Assembly: GCA_039814715.1 (NCBI GenBank)
Contig: JBCCAR010000062.1
Span: 1 to 7,483 of the forward strand
Length of the DNA: 7,483 bases
Reading direction: 5' to 3'
DNA from: CAKZYD01 sp039814715
GTDB lineage: Bacteria > Pseudomonadota > Alphaproteobacteria > Sphingomonadales > CAKZYD01
Part shown: positions 1 to 6,946 of the stretch, piece after piece
How the letters are laid out: each line of letters starts with the position of its first letter
Position numbering within the stretch: the stretch's first letter is position 1
Program-made: the position numbers and the translations under genes
The notes under the pieces: model-generated
Database searches by the model: none
Seen by the model: only the letters and a program-made list of their open reading frames with translations
What the model was told of the DNA's origin: nothing

Positions 1-84
1 GTCAGCGCCTCAACACCACACCCCGAAAGTGTTTGCGCTATCAGACACCCGCAGAGGTATTCGAGCAGAAGATATTGGAAATAC

Positions 85-241
85 CGAGAAGACGCTTATA
101 GGCTCACAGAACGATTTGCACTTCGCGTTGAGTCCTCAGACCGAACTGCGACAGCACCTTGCCGACTTTATCAACGCCTACAATTTTGGCCGTCGGTTAA
201 AGACGCTCAAAGGGCTCACACCATACGAGTTCATCTGCAAG
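85..241 (+). pseudogene. IS481-family transposase, decayed C-terminal remnant
   Basis: The conceptual peptide from about 119 to 241 contains LRQHLADFINAYNFGRRLKT followed by LKGLTPYEFICK, the conserved C-terminal end of the rve-type integrase of IS481-family transposases. A full protein is roughly 300 residues or more; only about the last 40 before the family's final 20-25 residues remain. By eye, 85-118 still resembles the preceding conserved segment (the NRT..KRFHY region), but with indels, including an apparent extra g at 118 that shifts the frame. No DDE catalytic centre is recognisable. After the ICK codons (ending at 241) the similarity stops abruptly. The frame then stays open by chance to 472, running through a repeat fragment and antisense to the end of prpE, so a predicted 147-residue protein here would be a chimera. 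Clearly non-functional; exact left edge uncertain. Confidence 0.8.
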
Positions 242-265
242 CACGCGAATGACGTGAAGGGGGCA
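241..265 (+). repeat. Half copy of the REP-like palindromic repeat at the IS remnant junction
   Basis: The 25 bases match 7459-7483 at 23 of 25 positions, sharing the core GAATGACGTGAAGGGGGCA; only positions 245-246 differ (GC against AG). At the right end of the window this sequence is the right arm and flank of a hairpin. Here the left arm (TTCCTGTG) is missing and transposase sequence lies in its place. The repeat starts at the very base where transposase similarity ends. This is seen directly; that it records an insertion into or recombination at a repeat is inference. Confidence 0.75.
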
Positions 266-355
266 AAGTCCGCTTCGCGCGATTTTACCAATTTCCAGGC
301 TGGCCAAGTCTTCAGCCAGGCTAGCGATGCTTTCGTACAAACGATCCCTTACAAA

Positions 356-2227
356 TCAAGCCAAGGCACCGCGAATTTGATCGATGACGCTTGCATCTTC
401 AATGGTGGGCAAATCGCCTGGGTCTCTGCCTTCACACAAGGCTTGCAGTGCCCGCCTGAGGATCTTTCCTGAGCGCGTTTTTGGCAATGAAGGCACTAGC
501 ACAATCCGGCTTGGCCGCGCGATGGCACCTAGTTGTTTATCGACAAGCGTTTTGATCTGCGCTTCCAGGCCGTGCGTTGCCGCGTTTGCATCTGCTGGGA
601 CGGCAAAGGCGACCGGCGTTTGGCCTTTGACTTTGTCTTCAACGCCGACCACTGCGGCTTCTGCAATTGCATCATGTCCGCAAATCGCGCTTTCAATTTC
701 GCGCGTTCCCAAACGGTGACCTGCCACGTTAATCACATCGTCCGAGCGGCCAAGCAATGTGATGTAGCCATCCTCATCCTGCACGGCAAAATCGAAGGTC
801 TGATAATATAGCCCGTCATCAAATTCCGCGAAGTACGTGCTCTTAAAGCGGTCATCATCGCGCCATAGCGTCGTCATCGTACCGGGTGGGAGCGGCCACT
901 TAACGGTCAGAAGGCCTTTTTCATTGGCGCCAACCAAGCGCCCGGTCTCTTCATGGATCAGCGCCACGTCATAGCCATAAACGGGGAAGCTGGGCGAGCC
1001 CCATTTCAGCTCATGGTCTTCAACGCCAGGCAATGCAGAGATGATGGGCCAGCCGGTTTCTGTCTGCCAGAAGTGATCATAAACGGGCCGCCCAAGCGCC
1101 TGTGTTGACCAGCGCGCTGTGGGCTCATCTAGGGGTTCGCCTGCAAGCCACATGCGCCGTAAAGAGGAGATATCGTTGCGGTCGATAAAGTCATGGTCTT
1201 TCGTTGCCAGCAGCCGCATGGCTGTGGGGGCGGAAAACATGACCGATGGTTTATATTTTTCAACCAAGGACCACCAAATTCCCGGATCGGGGTGAACGGG
1301 CGTGCCTTCATAAAAGATAGAGGCCATTCCAGCCAAAAGCGGACCATAAACGATGTAGCTGTGCCCAACGACCCAGCCAATATCTGATGTTGCAAAAAAG
1401 GTCTCGCCTGGCCGGCCGTCATAGATATAGCGGATGGACGCCGCGAGCGCGACGGCATAGCCGCCCGTATCGCGCTGCACCCCTTTGGGCTTGCCCGTCG
1501 TGCCAGACGTGTAAAGCACGTAAGACGGTTCGTTTGATTCCATCCATTCCACATCTGCAGCGGCGTCTTCAAGAGCGTCGCGGGCGCTATGAAAATCAAT
1601 CGCGCCATCAATGCTGTCATCGCTTGCCAGGCCTCGATCAACCATCACCACATGGTCCGGCGTGTGCCTGGAAACGCCCAGCGCACCTTTTAACAGGGTT
1701 TGATAGTTGATGACTTTTCCGCCGCGCATGCCGGCATCGGCCGCGATCAAAACGCTCGGCTCTAAATCCTCAATGCGGTCGGCCAGTGCGCGGCTGGCAA
1801 AGCCGCCGAAGACCACAGAATGAATGGCTCCAATGCGCGTGCAAGCCAACATGGCAAAGGCCGCTTCAGGGATCATGGGCAGGTAAATGAGGACGGTGTC
1901 GCCTTTGCCTACGTCAAGGGATTTGAGCAGGGCGGCTGTGCGCTCCACCTCGTCTTGCAATTGGCTAAAGCTATAGGTGGTGTCAGCGCCAGTCTCCGAT
2001 GACACATAGATCAGAGCTGGGGCGTCCGGCGTCTTTCGCGCGTGGCGATCGACCGCGTTATAGCTCAAATTAGTCGTGCCGCCCGTATACCAGCGCGAAA
2101 AGGGGGGATGAGAGCCATCAAAAATTTGCTTTGGGGGGTCCTGCCAATCAATCAGCTTAGCCTGCTCAGCCCAAAAGCCTTCTGGATCGTCCAAAGATGA
2201 TTTTACAAACGCCTTGGCTTTTTCCAC
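356..2227 (-). CDS. prpE: Propionyl-CoA synthetase (propionate-CoA ligase, AMP-forming)
   Basis: Predicted cytoplasmic enzyme that activates propionate (possibly acetate or other short acids) to the acyl-CoA through an acyl-adenylate. With the GTG start at 2227 it has 623 residues, close to the usual 628. The N-terminal acetyl-CoA-synthetase domain holds RWYTGGTTNLSYNAVDRH (about 45-62), typical of PrpE/ACSS3 rather than Acs. The adenylate-forming motifs follow in order: YTSGTTGKPKGV (239-250), RDTGGYAVAL, QTETGWP (388-394), GRSDDVINVAGHR (493-505), and a C-terminal PKTRSGKILR whose Lys588 is the catalytic and usually acylation-regulated lysine. Start choice: GGGGAGG at 2236-2242 lies 8 nt before this GTG, and the protein then begins at the usual family N-terminus. 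Longer starts (ATG 2266, TTG 2326) lack a good ribosome site and overlap the predicted promoter. No prpBCD genes are adjacent. Family certain; propionate over acetate is likely, not proven. Confidence 0.88.
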   Translation of the reverse strand: MEKAKAFVKSSLDDPEGFWAEQAKLIDWQDPPKQIFDGSHPPFSRWYTGGTTNLSYNAVDRHARKTPDAPALIYVSSETGADTTYSFSQLQDEVERTAALLKSLDVGKGDTVLIYLPMIPEAAFAMLACTRIGAIHSVVFGGFASRALADRIEDLEPSVLIAADAGMRGGKVINYQTLLKGALGVSRHTPDHVVMVDRGLASDDSIDGAIDFHSARDALEDAAADVEWMESNEPSYVLYTSGTTGKPKGVQRDTGGYAVALAASIRYIYDGRPGETFFATSDIGWVVGHSYIVYGPLLAGMASIFYEGTPVHPDPGIWWSLVEKYKPSVMFSAPTAMRLLATKDHDFIDRNDISSLRRMWLAGEPLDEPTARWSTQALGRPVYDHFWQTETGWPIISALPGVEDHELKWGSPSFPVYGYDVALIHEETGRLVGANEKGLLTVKWPLPPGTMTTLWRDDDRFKSTYFAEFDDGLYYQTFDFAVQDEDGYITLLGRSDDVINVAGHRLGTREIESAICGHDAIAEAAVVGVEDKVKGQTPVAFAVPADANAATHGLEAQIKTLVDKQLGAIARPSRIVLVPSLPKTRSGKILRRALQALCEGRDPGDLPTIEDASVIDQIRGALA

Positions 2228-2235
2228 GCGCACAG

Positions 2236-2242
2236 CCTCCCC
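2236..2242 (-). promoter_or_regulatory. Strong ribosome binding site deciding the prpE start
   Basis: The minus strand reads GGGGAGG here, 8 nt before a GTG at 2227-2225. It is the only strong Shine-Dalgarno match near any candidate prpE start, and it supports a protein 33 residues shorter than the longest open frame. Confidence 0.65.
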
Positions 2243-2264
2243 ATTATATTTAGAGTTACTTGCC

Positions 2265-2293
2265 ATCACATCAGGCTGATCGCCAATGGTCAA
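2265..2293 (-). promoter_or_regulatory. Candidate sigma70-type promoter of prpE
   Basis: On the minus strand TTGACC (2293-2288, 5 of 6 to consensus) is followed after exactly 17 nt by TGTGAT (2270-2265, 4 of 6). Transcription would begin near 2258, giving a leader of about 30 nt that includes the GGGGAGG site. It fits the GTG start and would exclude the upstream ATG and TTG. A perfect TATAAT also occurs at 2248-2243, but it lies directly against the ribosome site and has no -35 partner, so it is less likely to be used. Confidence 0.4.
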
Positions 2294-2669
2294 TTGCGAC
2301 GTTGGTCGTAGTCCCCTTTTATCCAACAGATAGGCCTTAAAGCGCAGGACAGGGCGGGCGGCAACGGCCTGCGATGGGATCGCTTGCGGAGAAGGGCAGC
2401 ACGCTACGCTGAGCGGTTTTCAATCTGAAAACTGGAAGAGCCCAAAGGCGACAGCCGCCTCCGTCGTCCTTGAGCCGGGGCCCATGGTTGTCTTTGGCGT
2501 CGCTGGATCCCGGGCTCGCGGGCCGGGATGGAGGTTTCGGGCAGGTGTGCGCTCATCGCGAACCAAACAACCGCAGCTCTGAACTTGATTTAGAGCCTCG
2601 ATCTGTTTGAAACGCCGCAGAGATGCTGAATGAAGCTCAGCACGACGGTTAGGCCTTTTGGCGCAGTCA
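2294..2669. other. Gene-free intergenic stretch between gcdH and prpE
   Basis: I see no convincing gene here. An 86-residue minus-strand open frame (2420-2680) is low-complexity, shows no family motif, and runs through the palindromic repeat at 2458-2534. The stretch holds that degenerate inverted-repeat pair and an imperfect direct repeat, TAGGCCTTAAAGCGCAG at 2331-2347 and TAGGCCTTTTGGCGCAG at 2650-2666, differing at three positions. Together they look like decayed repeat DNA. The spacing and the separate promoter suggest prpE is not part of the operon upstream of it. Confidence 0.5.
2458..2534. repeat. Degenerate REP-like inverted-repeat pair
   Basis: The left unit (2458-2487) begins CCTCCGTC and ends GGGGCCCATGG. 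The right unit (2504-2534) read on the minus strand begins CCTCCATC and ends GGGATCCA, so the two face each other around a short spacer. The right unit contains a hairpin, ATCCCGG (2507-2513) and CCGGGAT (2523-2529), with a 9-nt loop; the left unit is more decayed and has no clean stem. The layout resembles the palindromic intergenic repeats with a GGATCCCGG core common in alphaproteobacterial genomes, and echoes the better preserved, sequence-unrelated pair at 7369-7472. Confidence 0.5.
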
Positions 2670-2688
2670 GCGCGCCTCACATGCGCGC
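2670..2688 (-). terminator. Possible hairpin terminator at the end of the gcdH operon
   Basis: Directly after the gcdH stop codon, GCGCGC (2683-2688) can pair with GCGCGC (2670-2675) across a 7-nt loop. No T tract follows on the minus strand, so it is at best an atypical intrinsic terminator or a 3'-end-stabilising hairpin. Confidence 0.3.
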
Positions 2689-3918
<1,230 letters not shown>

Positions 3919-3955
3919 AGCGGTGATCCTCTTCAAATCCTAAGGGGGGAGTGTC

Positions 3956-4384
3956 TTACGCGTCCAGTGGGACGACGGCGGTTGTTTCCATTTCTATCTT
4001 AGCGACAGGTTCAACCAAACCCGCGACGATGACGCAGGCCATGGCAGGGTAATTATAGCCCATGATCTCTTTCCAAATGCGGCCCATCTCGCGCAGCGAT
4101 GCGTTATAGTCGTCCCGGTCGGTGATGTACCAGGTCATCCGCACCACATGCTCTGGGCCAGCGCCGGCTTCACCCAGCACAGCGATGGTATTTTTCAAGC
4201 ATTGCTCATATTGGGAAACGAAATCGTCGCCCACAAATTCGCAGTTTTCGTCCCAGCCGATGAGGCCCGCCACATAGACCTGGCGGCCCACTGCTTCCAT
4301 GCCATTGACATAGCCCTTGGGGCGTTGCCAGCCTTCAGGCAGCAAAACCTTATGGACAGTGGGGCGCTGTTTATCTTGCTTCAT
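3956..4384 (-). CDS. RidA/YjgF-family protein lacking the canonical Arg
   Basis: A 142-residue member of the YjgF/YER057c/UK114 (Rid) family, small cytoplasmic proteins usually forming trimers; RidA itself hydrolyses reactive enamines and imines. Family features seen: VYVAGLIGWDEN (37-48), CLKNTIAVLGEAGAGPEHVV (62-81), then NYPAMACV (111-118) and KIEMETTAVV. In E. coli RidA the equivalent of the last block reads FPARSCV, where Arg105 binds the substrate carboxylate; here that position is Met115, while Cys117 and the KIE.E glutamates remain. It is therefore probably not a canonical 2-aminoacrylate deaminase and may accept a different substrate. The ATG overlaps the thioesterase stop by ATGA, implying coupled translation, with AGGAGG a little far upstream. 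In anthranilate-type clusters a Rid protein accompanies the same genes, where an enamine or imine CoA thioester is a plausible target (inference). Confidence 0.85.
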   Translation of the reverse strand: MKQDKQRPTVHKVLLPEGWQRPKGYVNGMEAVGRQVYVAGLIGWDENCEFVGDDFVSQYEQCLKNTIAVLGEAGAGPEHVVRMTWYITDRDDYNASLREMGRIWKEIMGYNYPAMACVIVAGLVEPVAKIEMETTAVVPLDA

Positions 4385-4818
4385 GACGCCTTGCGTTCCT
4401 CCTGCGTTAATCCGGCCAGCAAAGCTTGCCGCAGATCGTCGGGCCAGGGCTGAGGGGTGTGCTCCTCAGCCTGCGTACACACCAAAACGGAGTGAAAGGT
4501 GACATAACTCTCCCCCTCCACCGTCACATCCGTGGTGAGCTTTAAAGACGTGCGACCGACATGGGTCACATAAATATTAAAATCTGCCGGATCGCCGAGC
4601 CTTAAGGGCTTTTTGAATTGCACATGCAAATCCACCGTTGGCGAGCCCATAGAGAGCGTGCCATGCATGCGGCTAAACGGGTAGTCCATGGCCCCGAAAA
4701 AATCTTCGATAGCCTGGTTGAGCAGCTCAAGCGCGCGCGGATAGAAGATGATGCGCGCGGGATCGCAGTGACCAAACCGAATTTCCTGGCGGACCGTGAA
4801 TGCAGGCGCAGCGCTCAT
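4381..4818 (-). CDS. Acyl-CoA thioesterase, 4-hydroxybenzoyl-CoA thioesterase family
   Basis: A 145-residue single hot-dog-fold thioesterase, expected to work as an oligomer in the cytoplasm. The diagnostic N-terminal stretch FGHCDPARIIFYPR (15-28) matches the 4-hydroxybenzoyl-CoA thioesterase motif FGDCDPAGIVWYP; Asp19 corresponds to the catalytic Asp17 of the Pseudomonas enzyme. Family-typical strands follow, including VDLHVQFKKPLRLGD (62-76) and HVGRTSLKL. No signal peptide or second domain. Start and stop each share an ATGA overlap with a neighbour (4815-4818 with the acyl-CoA dehydrogenase, 4381-4384 with the RidA-like gene), so translation is likely coupled. Its substrate cannot be read from sequence; in CoA-dependent aromatic pathways such enzymes free CoA from dead-end or aromatic thioesters, a plausible safety-valve role here. 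Confidence 0.87.
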   Translation of the reverse strand: MSAAPAFTVRQEIRFGHCDPARIIFYPRALELLNQAIEDFFGAMDYPFSRMHGTLSMGSPTVDLHVQFKKPLRLGDPADFNIYVTHVGRTSLKLTTDVTVEGESYVTFHSVLVCTQAEEHTPQPWPDDLRQALLAGLTQEERKAS

Positions 4819-6017
4819 TGCGCCGCTTCTTTAATGGCGGCTTGCGAGCTTGCATATTGATCAAGCAGTTGACGGGCGATCACAACGCGCTGCACTTCGC
4901 TGGCGCCTTCATAGATGCGCAGCGCGCGGATTTCCCGGTATAGGCTTTCCACCATCTGGCCGTGGACAACGCCGAGCCCGCCATGCATTTGGAGGGACTT
5001 GTCGATCACCTCCTGCGCGGTCTCGGTTGCATGAAGTTTGGCCATCGCCGCCTCGCGGGAATTGCGGCGGCCCATGACATCGCGCGTCCAGCCTGAGCGG
5101 TAAATCAGCAGAGCGGATGTATCAACTTTGAGGGCCATCTCCGCCAAATCAGCTTGTACTACTGGCTGCTGCACCAGCTCTTTGCCAAACAATTTTCGTG
5201 TTGTCGTGCGCTCAAGGGCATCTTCCAGCGCTCGGCGGGCAAAGCCGAGACCGGCTGCGCCAACGGTGGTGCGGAAGATGTCCAGCGTGCCCATGGCCGC
5301 TTTAAAGCCGGTGCCTGCATCGGAAATCAGCTTGTCTTTGGGCACCTTCATGTTGGTGAATGTGAGCGTGGCAAGTGGATGGGGCGCCATCACATGGATA
5401 CGCTCAGCAATCTCAAGGCCGGGCGTATCCGCATCAACAATCATCGCTGAAATACCGCGCGCGCCAGGCGCTTCGCCGGTGCGCACAAATAAGGTGTAAA
5501 AGTCAGCAATGCCGCCATTGGAGATGTAGGTCTTCGCGCCATTCACGACATAATGATCGCCGCGATCTTCAGCGGCGGTCTCCATGTTGGCGACATCAGA
5601 ACCAGACGCCAGTTCCGTTAAAGCAAAGGCTGCACAAAACGTACCATTGGCGACGCGGGGCAGATAGTCTTGTTTTTGTGTTTCAGAGCCAGCAACCGTA
5701 ACCGTGCCAGAGCCTAAGCCCTGCATTGCAAACACAAAATCAGCAAGGCCTGAGTAACGCCCCAGCGTTTCGCGGATGAGGCAGAGCGAGCGCACATCCA
5801 GCTCTTCCATCACGCCGCCATAGGCTTTTGGCACCGCATAGCGCAGCCAGCCGCCTTTTGCGAGCAAACTAAGAAGCTTGCGGCATTGGCCATCGACATC
5901 GTCTTCTGAATGGCCAAGCGGCGCCAATTCGCGCTGGCACCAATCATCGAGTTTCAGGGCGAGATCGCGGTGACTGTCATCAAAGAACGGCCAATCGAGG
6001 AAAGTTGTATCGATCAT
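4815..6017 (-). CDS. Acyl-CoA dehydrogenase family protein
   Basis: A 400-residue FAD-dependent acyl-CoA dehydrogenase that would introduce an alpha-beta double bond into a CoA thioester and donate electrons to electron-transfer flavoprotein. Seen: N-terminal helical domain, flavin/substrate signature FALTELASGSD (131-141), YISNGGIADF (164-173), second family signature beginning QMHGGLGVVHG (343-353), and the catalytic base Glu370 in RIYEGASEVQR. It belongs to a different subgroup from the gcdH in the same operon, lacking the VDSAYRSALSVQSS type of substrate block. The ATG at 6017 lies 3 nt after the crotonase stop, with GGGGG (6026-6030) inside the last crotonase codons as ribosome site. I associate this dehydrogenase with the anthranilate-type cluster. 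Substrate unknown; a cyclic or branched acyl-CoA is possible, isovaleryl/citronellyl-type activity less so. Confidence 0.88.
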   Translation of the reverse strand: MIDTTFLDWPFFDDSHRDLALKLDDWCQRELAPLGHSEDDVDGQCRKLLSLLAKGGWLRYAVPKAYGGVMEELDVRSLCLIRETLGRYSGLADFVFAMQGLGSGTVTVAGSETQKQDYLPRVANGTFCAAFALTELASGSDVANMETAAEDRGDHYVVNGAKTYISNGGIADFYTLFVRTGEAPGARGISAMIVDADTPGLEIAERIHVMAPHPLATLTFTNMKVPKDKLISDAGTGFKAAMGTLDIFRTTVGAAGLGFARRALEDALERTTTRKLFGKELVQQPVVQADLAEMALKVDTSALLIYRSGWTRDVMGRRNSREAAMAKLHATETAQEVIDKSLQMHGGLGVVHGQMVESLYREIRALRIYEGASEVQRVVIARQLLDQYASSQAAIKEAAQ

Positions 6018-6020
6018 GGT

Positions 6021-6830
6021 CTAATCCCCCTCAAATACCGGTTTTTCTTTGGCAACAAACGCATGATAGGCGCGCGCGAAATCTTTGGTTTGCATGCAAA
6101 TCGCTTGGGCCTGCGCTTCGGCTTCAATCGCCTGCTCAATGGTCATGGCCCATTCCATATTCAGCTGGTTTTTGGTCATGGCGTTGGCAAAGTTCGGCCC
6201 AGCCACCAACCGCGCGGCCCATTGCTGAGCCTCTGCGCTGAGCGCATCTGCCTCCACAACCTTATTAAAATAACCCCAGCGCTCGCCTTCTTCTGCGCCC
6301 ATAGAGCGGCCATAAAATAGCAGCTCGGCCGCACGCCCTTGGCCGATGATGCGCGGCAGCATGGCGCAGGCGCCCATATCGCATCCAGCCAAACCAACCC
6401 GGTTAAACAAGAACGCGACTTTAGCCGACGGCGCAGCCAAGCGGATGTCCGACGCCATCGACATGATGGCCCCCGCCCCCGCGCAAATGCCCTCGACTGC
6501 GGCAATAATCGGCTGCGGCGCTGCGCGCATCGCTTTCACCAAATCGCCGGTCATGCGCGTGAAGTTCAGCAGCTCTGGCATATCCATTTCAACCAAAGGG
6601 CCAATAATTTCGTGCACATCGCCGCCGGAACAAAAATTTCCGCCCGCGCCTGTGATGATAATAGCTTTCACGTCCGGGACATAGACCAAGCCCCGAAACA
6701 TATCACGCAGCTCAGCATAGGATTCAAATGTCAGCGGGTTTTTGCGCTCCGGCCGATTTAAAGTGACCGTCGCAATACCGTTCTCAAATTCCCATTTAAA
6801 GTGCGTGGGAGAAAAGGTTTCAGGCGACAT
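6021..6830 (-). CDS. Crotonase-superfamily protein (enoyl-CoA hydratase/isomerase family), non-canonical active site
   Basis: With the ATG at 6830 it has 269 residues, normal for a crotonase. Seen: IATVTLNRPERKNPL (19-33), the first oxyanion-hole region GGNFCSGGDV (63-72), the second GICAGAGAIMSMASD (114-128), and VGLAGCDMGACAMLPRIIG (145-163). By alignment to rat enoyl-CoA hydratase, the catalytic Glu144 and Glu164 positions are Ile122 and Phe142, so simple hydratase chemistry is doubtful. Asp151 falls where 4-chlorobenzoyl-CoA dehalogenase has its catalytic Asp (GNDTATSYSLARIVG). That suggests hydrolytic, ring-opening or isomerase chemistry. First gene of the five-gene operon. A TTG at 6881 would add 17 residues without a ribosome site or family similarity; the ATG also has no clear Shine-Dalgarno sequence. 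Family certain; reaction unknown. Confidence 0.87.
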   Translation of the reverse strand: MSPETFSPTHFKWEFENGIATVTLNRPERKNPLTFESYAELRDMFRGLVYVPDVKAIIITGAGGNFCSGGDVHEIIGPLVEMDMPELLNFTRMTGDLVKAMRAAPQPIIAAVEGICAGAGAIMSMASDIRLAAPSAKVAFLFNRVGLAGCDMGACAMLPRIIGQGRAAELLFYGRSMGAEEGERWGYFNKVVEADALSAEAQQWAARLVAGPNFANAMTKNQLNMEWAMTIEQAIEAEAQAQAICMQTKDFARAYHAFVAKEKPVFEGD

Positions 6831-6863
6831 AGAGGACTCAAAAGCTGTGTTTTTGCAGGCTTT

Positions 6864-6892
6864 TAAATATCTGCTTCCCAAATTTATTTCAA
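6864..6892 (-). promoter_or_regulatory. Candidate promoter of the crotonase-gcdH operon
   Basis: On the minus strand TTGAAA (6892-6887) is followed after 17 nt by a weak -10, TATTTA (6869-6864, 3 of 6). Transcription would start near 6857, about 27 nt before the ATG. The -35 lies inside the palindrome at 6880-6907, so a protein bound there should block RNA polymerase. The weak -10 makes this tentative. Confidence 0.3.
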
Positions 6893-6907
6893 GCTTAAAA
6901 TAAATTT
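6880..6907. promoter_or_regulatory. 28-bp near-perfect palindrome, candidate operator of a divergent regulator
   Basis: Arms AAATTTATTT (6880-6889) and AAATAAATTT (6898-6907) are perfect reverse complements around CAAGCTTA, whose AAGCTT core is itself palindromic. Only one of 14 base pairs (6890/6897, C and A) mismatches. It lies between the divergent operon and VOC gene and covers the predicted operon -35. Symmetry and position fit a dimeric repressor of the MarR, TetR or similar type; no regulator gene is in the window, so the family is open. The absence of a following T tract on either strand and its place upstream of both genes argue against a terminator. Confidence 0.6.
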
Positions 6908-6911
6908 ACCA

Positions 6912-6940
6912 TTGCGCCAGACGGCCCACTTTCCTAGAGT
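6912..6940 (+). promoter_or_regulatory. Candidate promoter of the VOC gene, possibly leaderless
   Basis: TTGCGC (6912-6917) and TAGAGT (6935-6940, 4 of 6) are separated by 17 nt. The ATG at 6947 begins 7 nt after the -10, about where transcription would start, and only a weak AGAG precedes the ATG. A leaderless mRNA is therefore possible. The -35 is weak (3 of 6), so this is a tentative call. Confidence 0.3.
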
Positions 6941-6946
6941 GAACAA

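Noticed and set aside
300..323. CTGGC...GCCAG inverted repeat downstream of prpE as a terminator
   Set aside because: Only a 5-bp stem with a long loop and no T tract on the minus strand; not distinguishable from chance.
1129..1641. 170-residue minus-strand open frame
   Set aside because: A shifted-frame shadow wholly inside prpE, whose true frame carries all adenylate-forming motifs.
2243..2248. Perfect TATAAT on the minus strand as the main prpE -10
   Set aside because: It abuts the GGGGAGG ribosome site, so a transcript from it would start within or after that site, and the hexamer 17 nt upstream does not resemble a -35.
2420..2680. 86-residue minus-strand open frame between gcdH and prpE
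   Set aside because: No family motif, low-complexity composition, and it runs straight through the palindromic repeat at 2458-2534; typical of a spurious frame over repeat DNA.
5910..6320. Plus-strand open frame of 136 residues, and similar long plus-strand frames at 3055-3579 and 5128-5499
   Set aside because: Antisense shadows of the crotonase and acyl-CoA dehydrogenase genes, caused by GC-rich codon structure; the minus-strand frames have full conserved domains.
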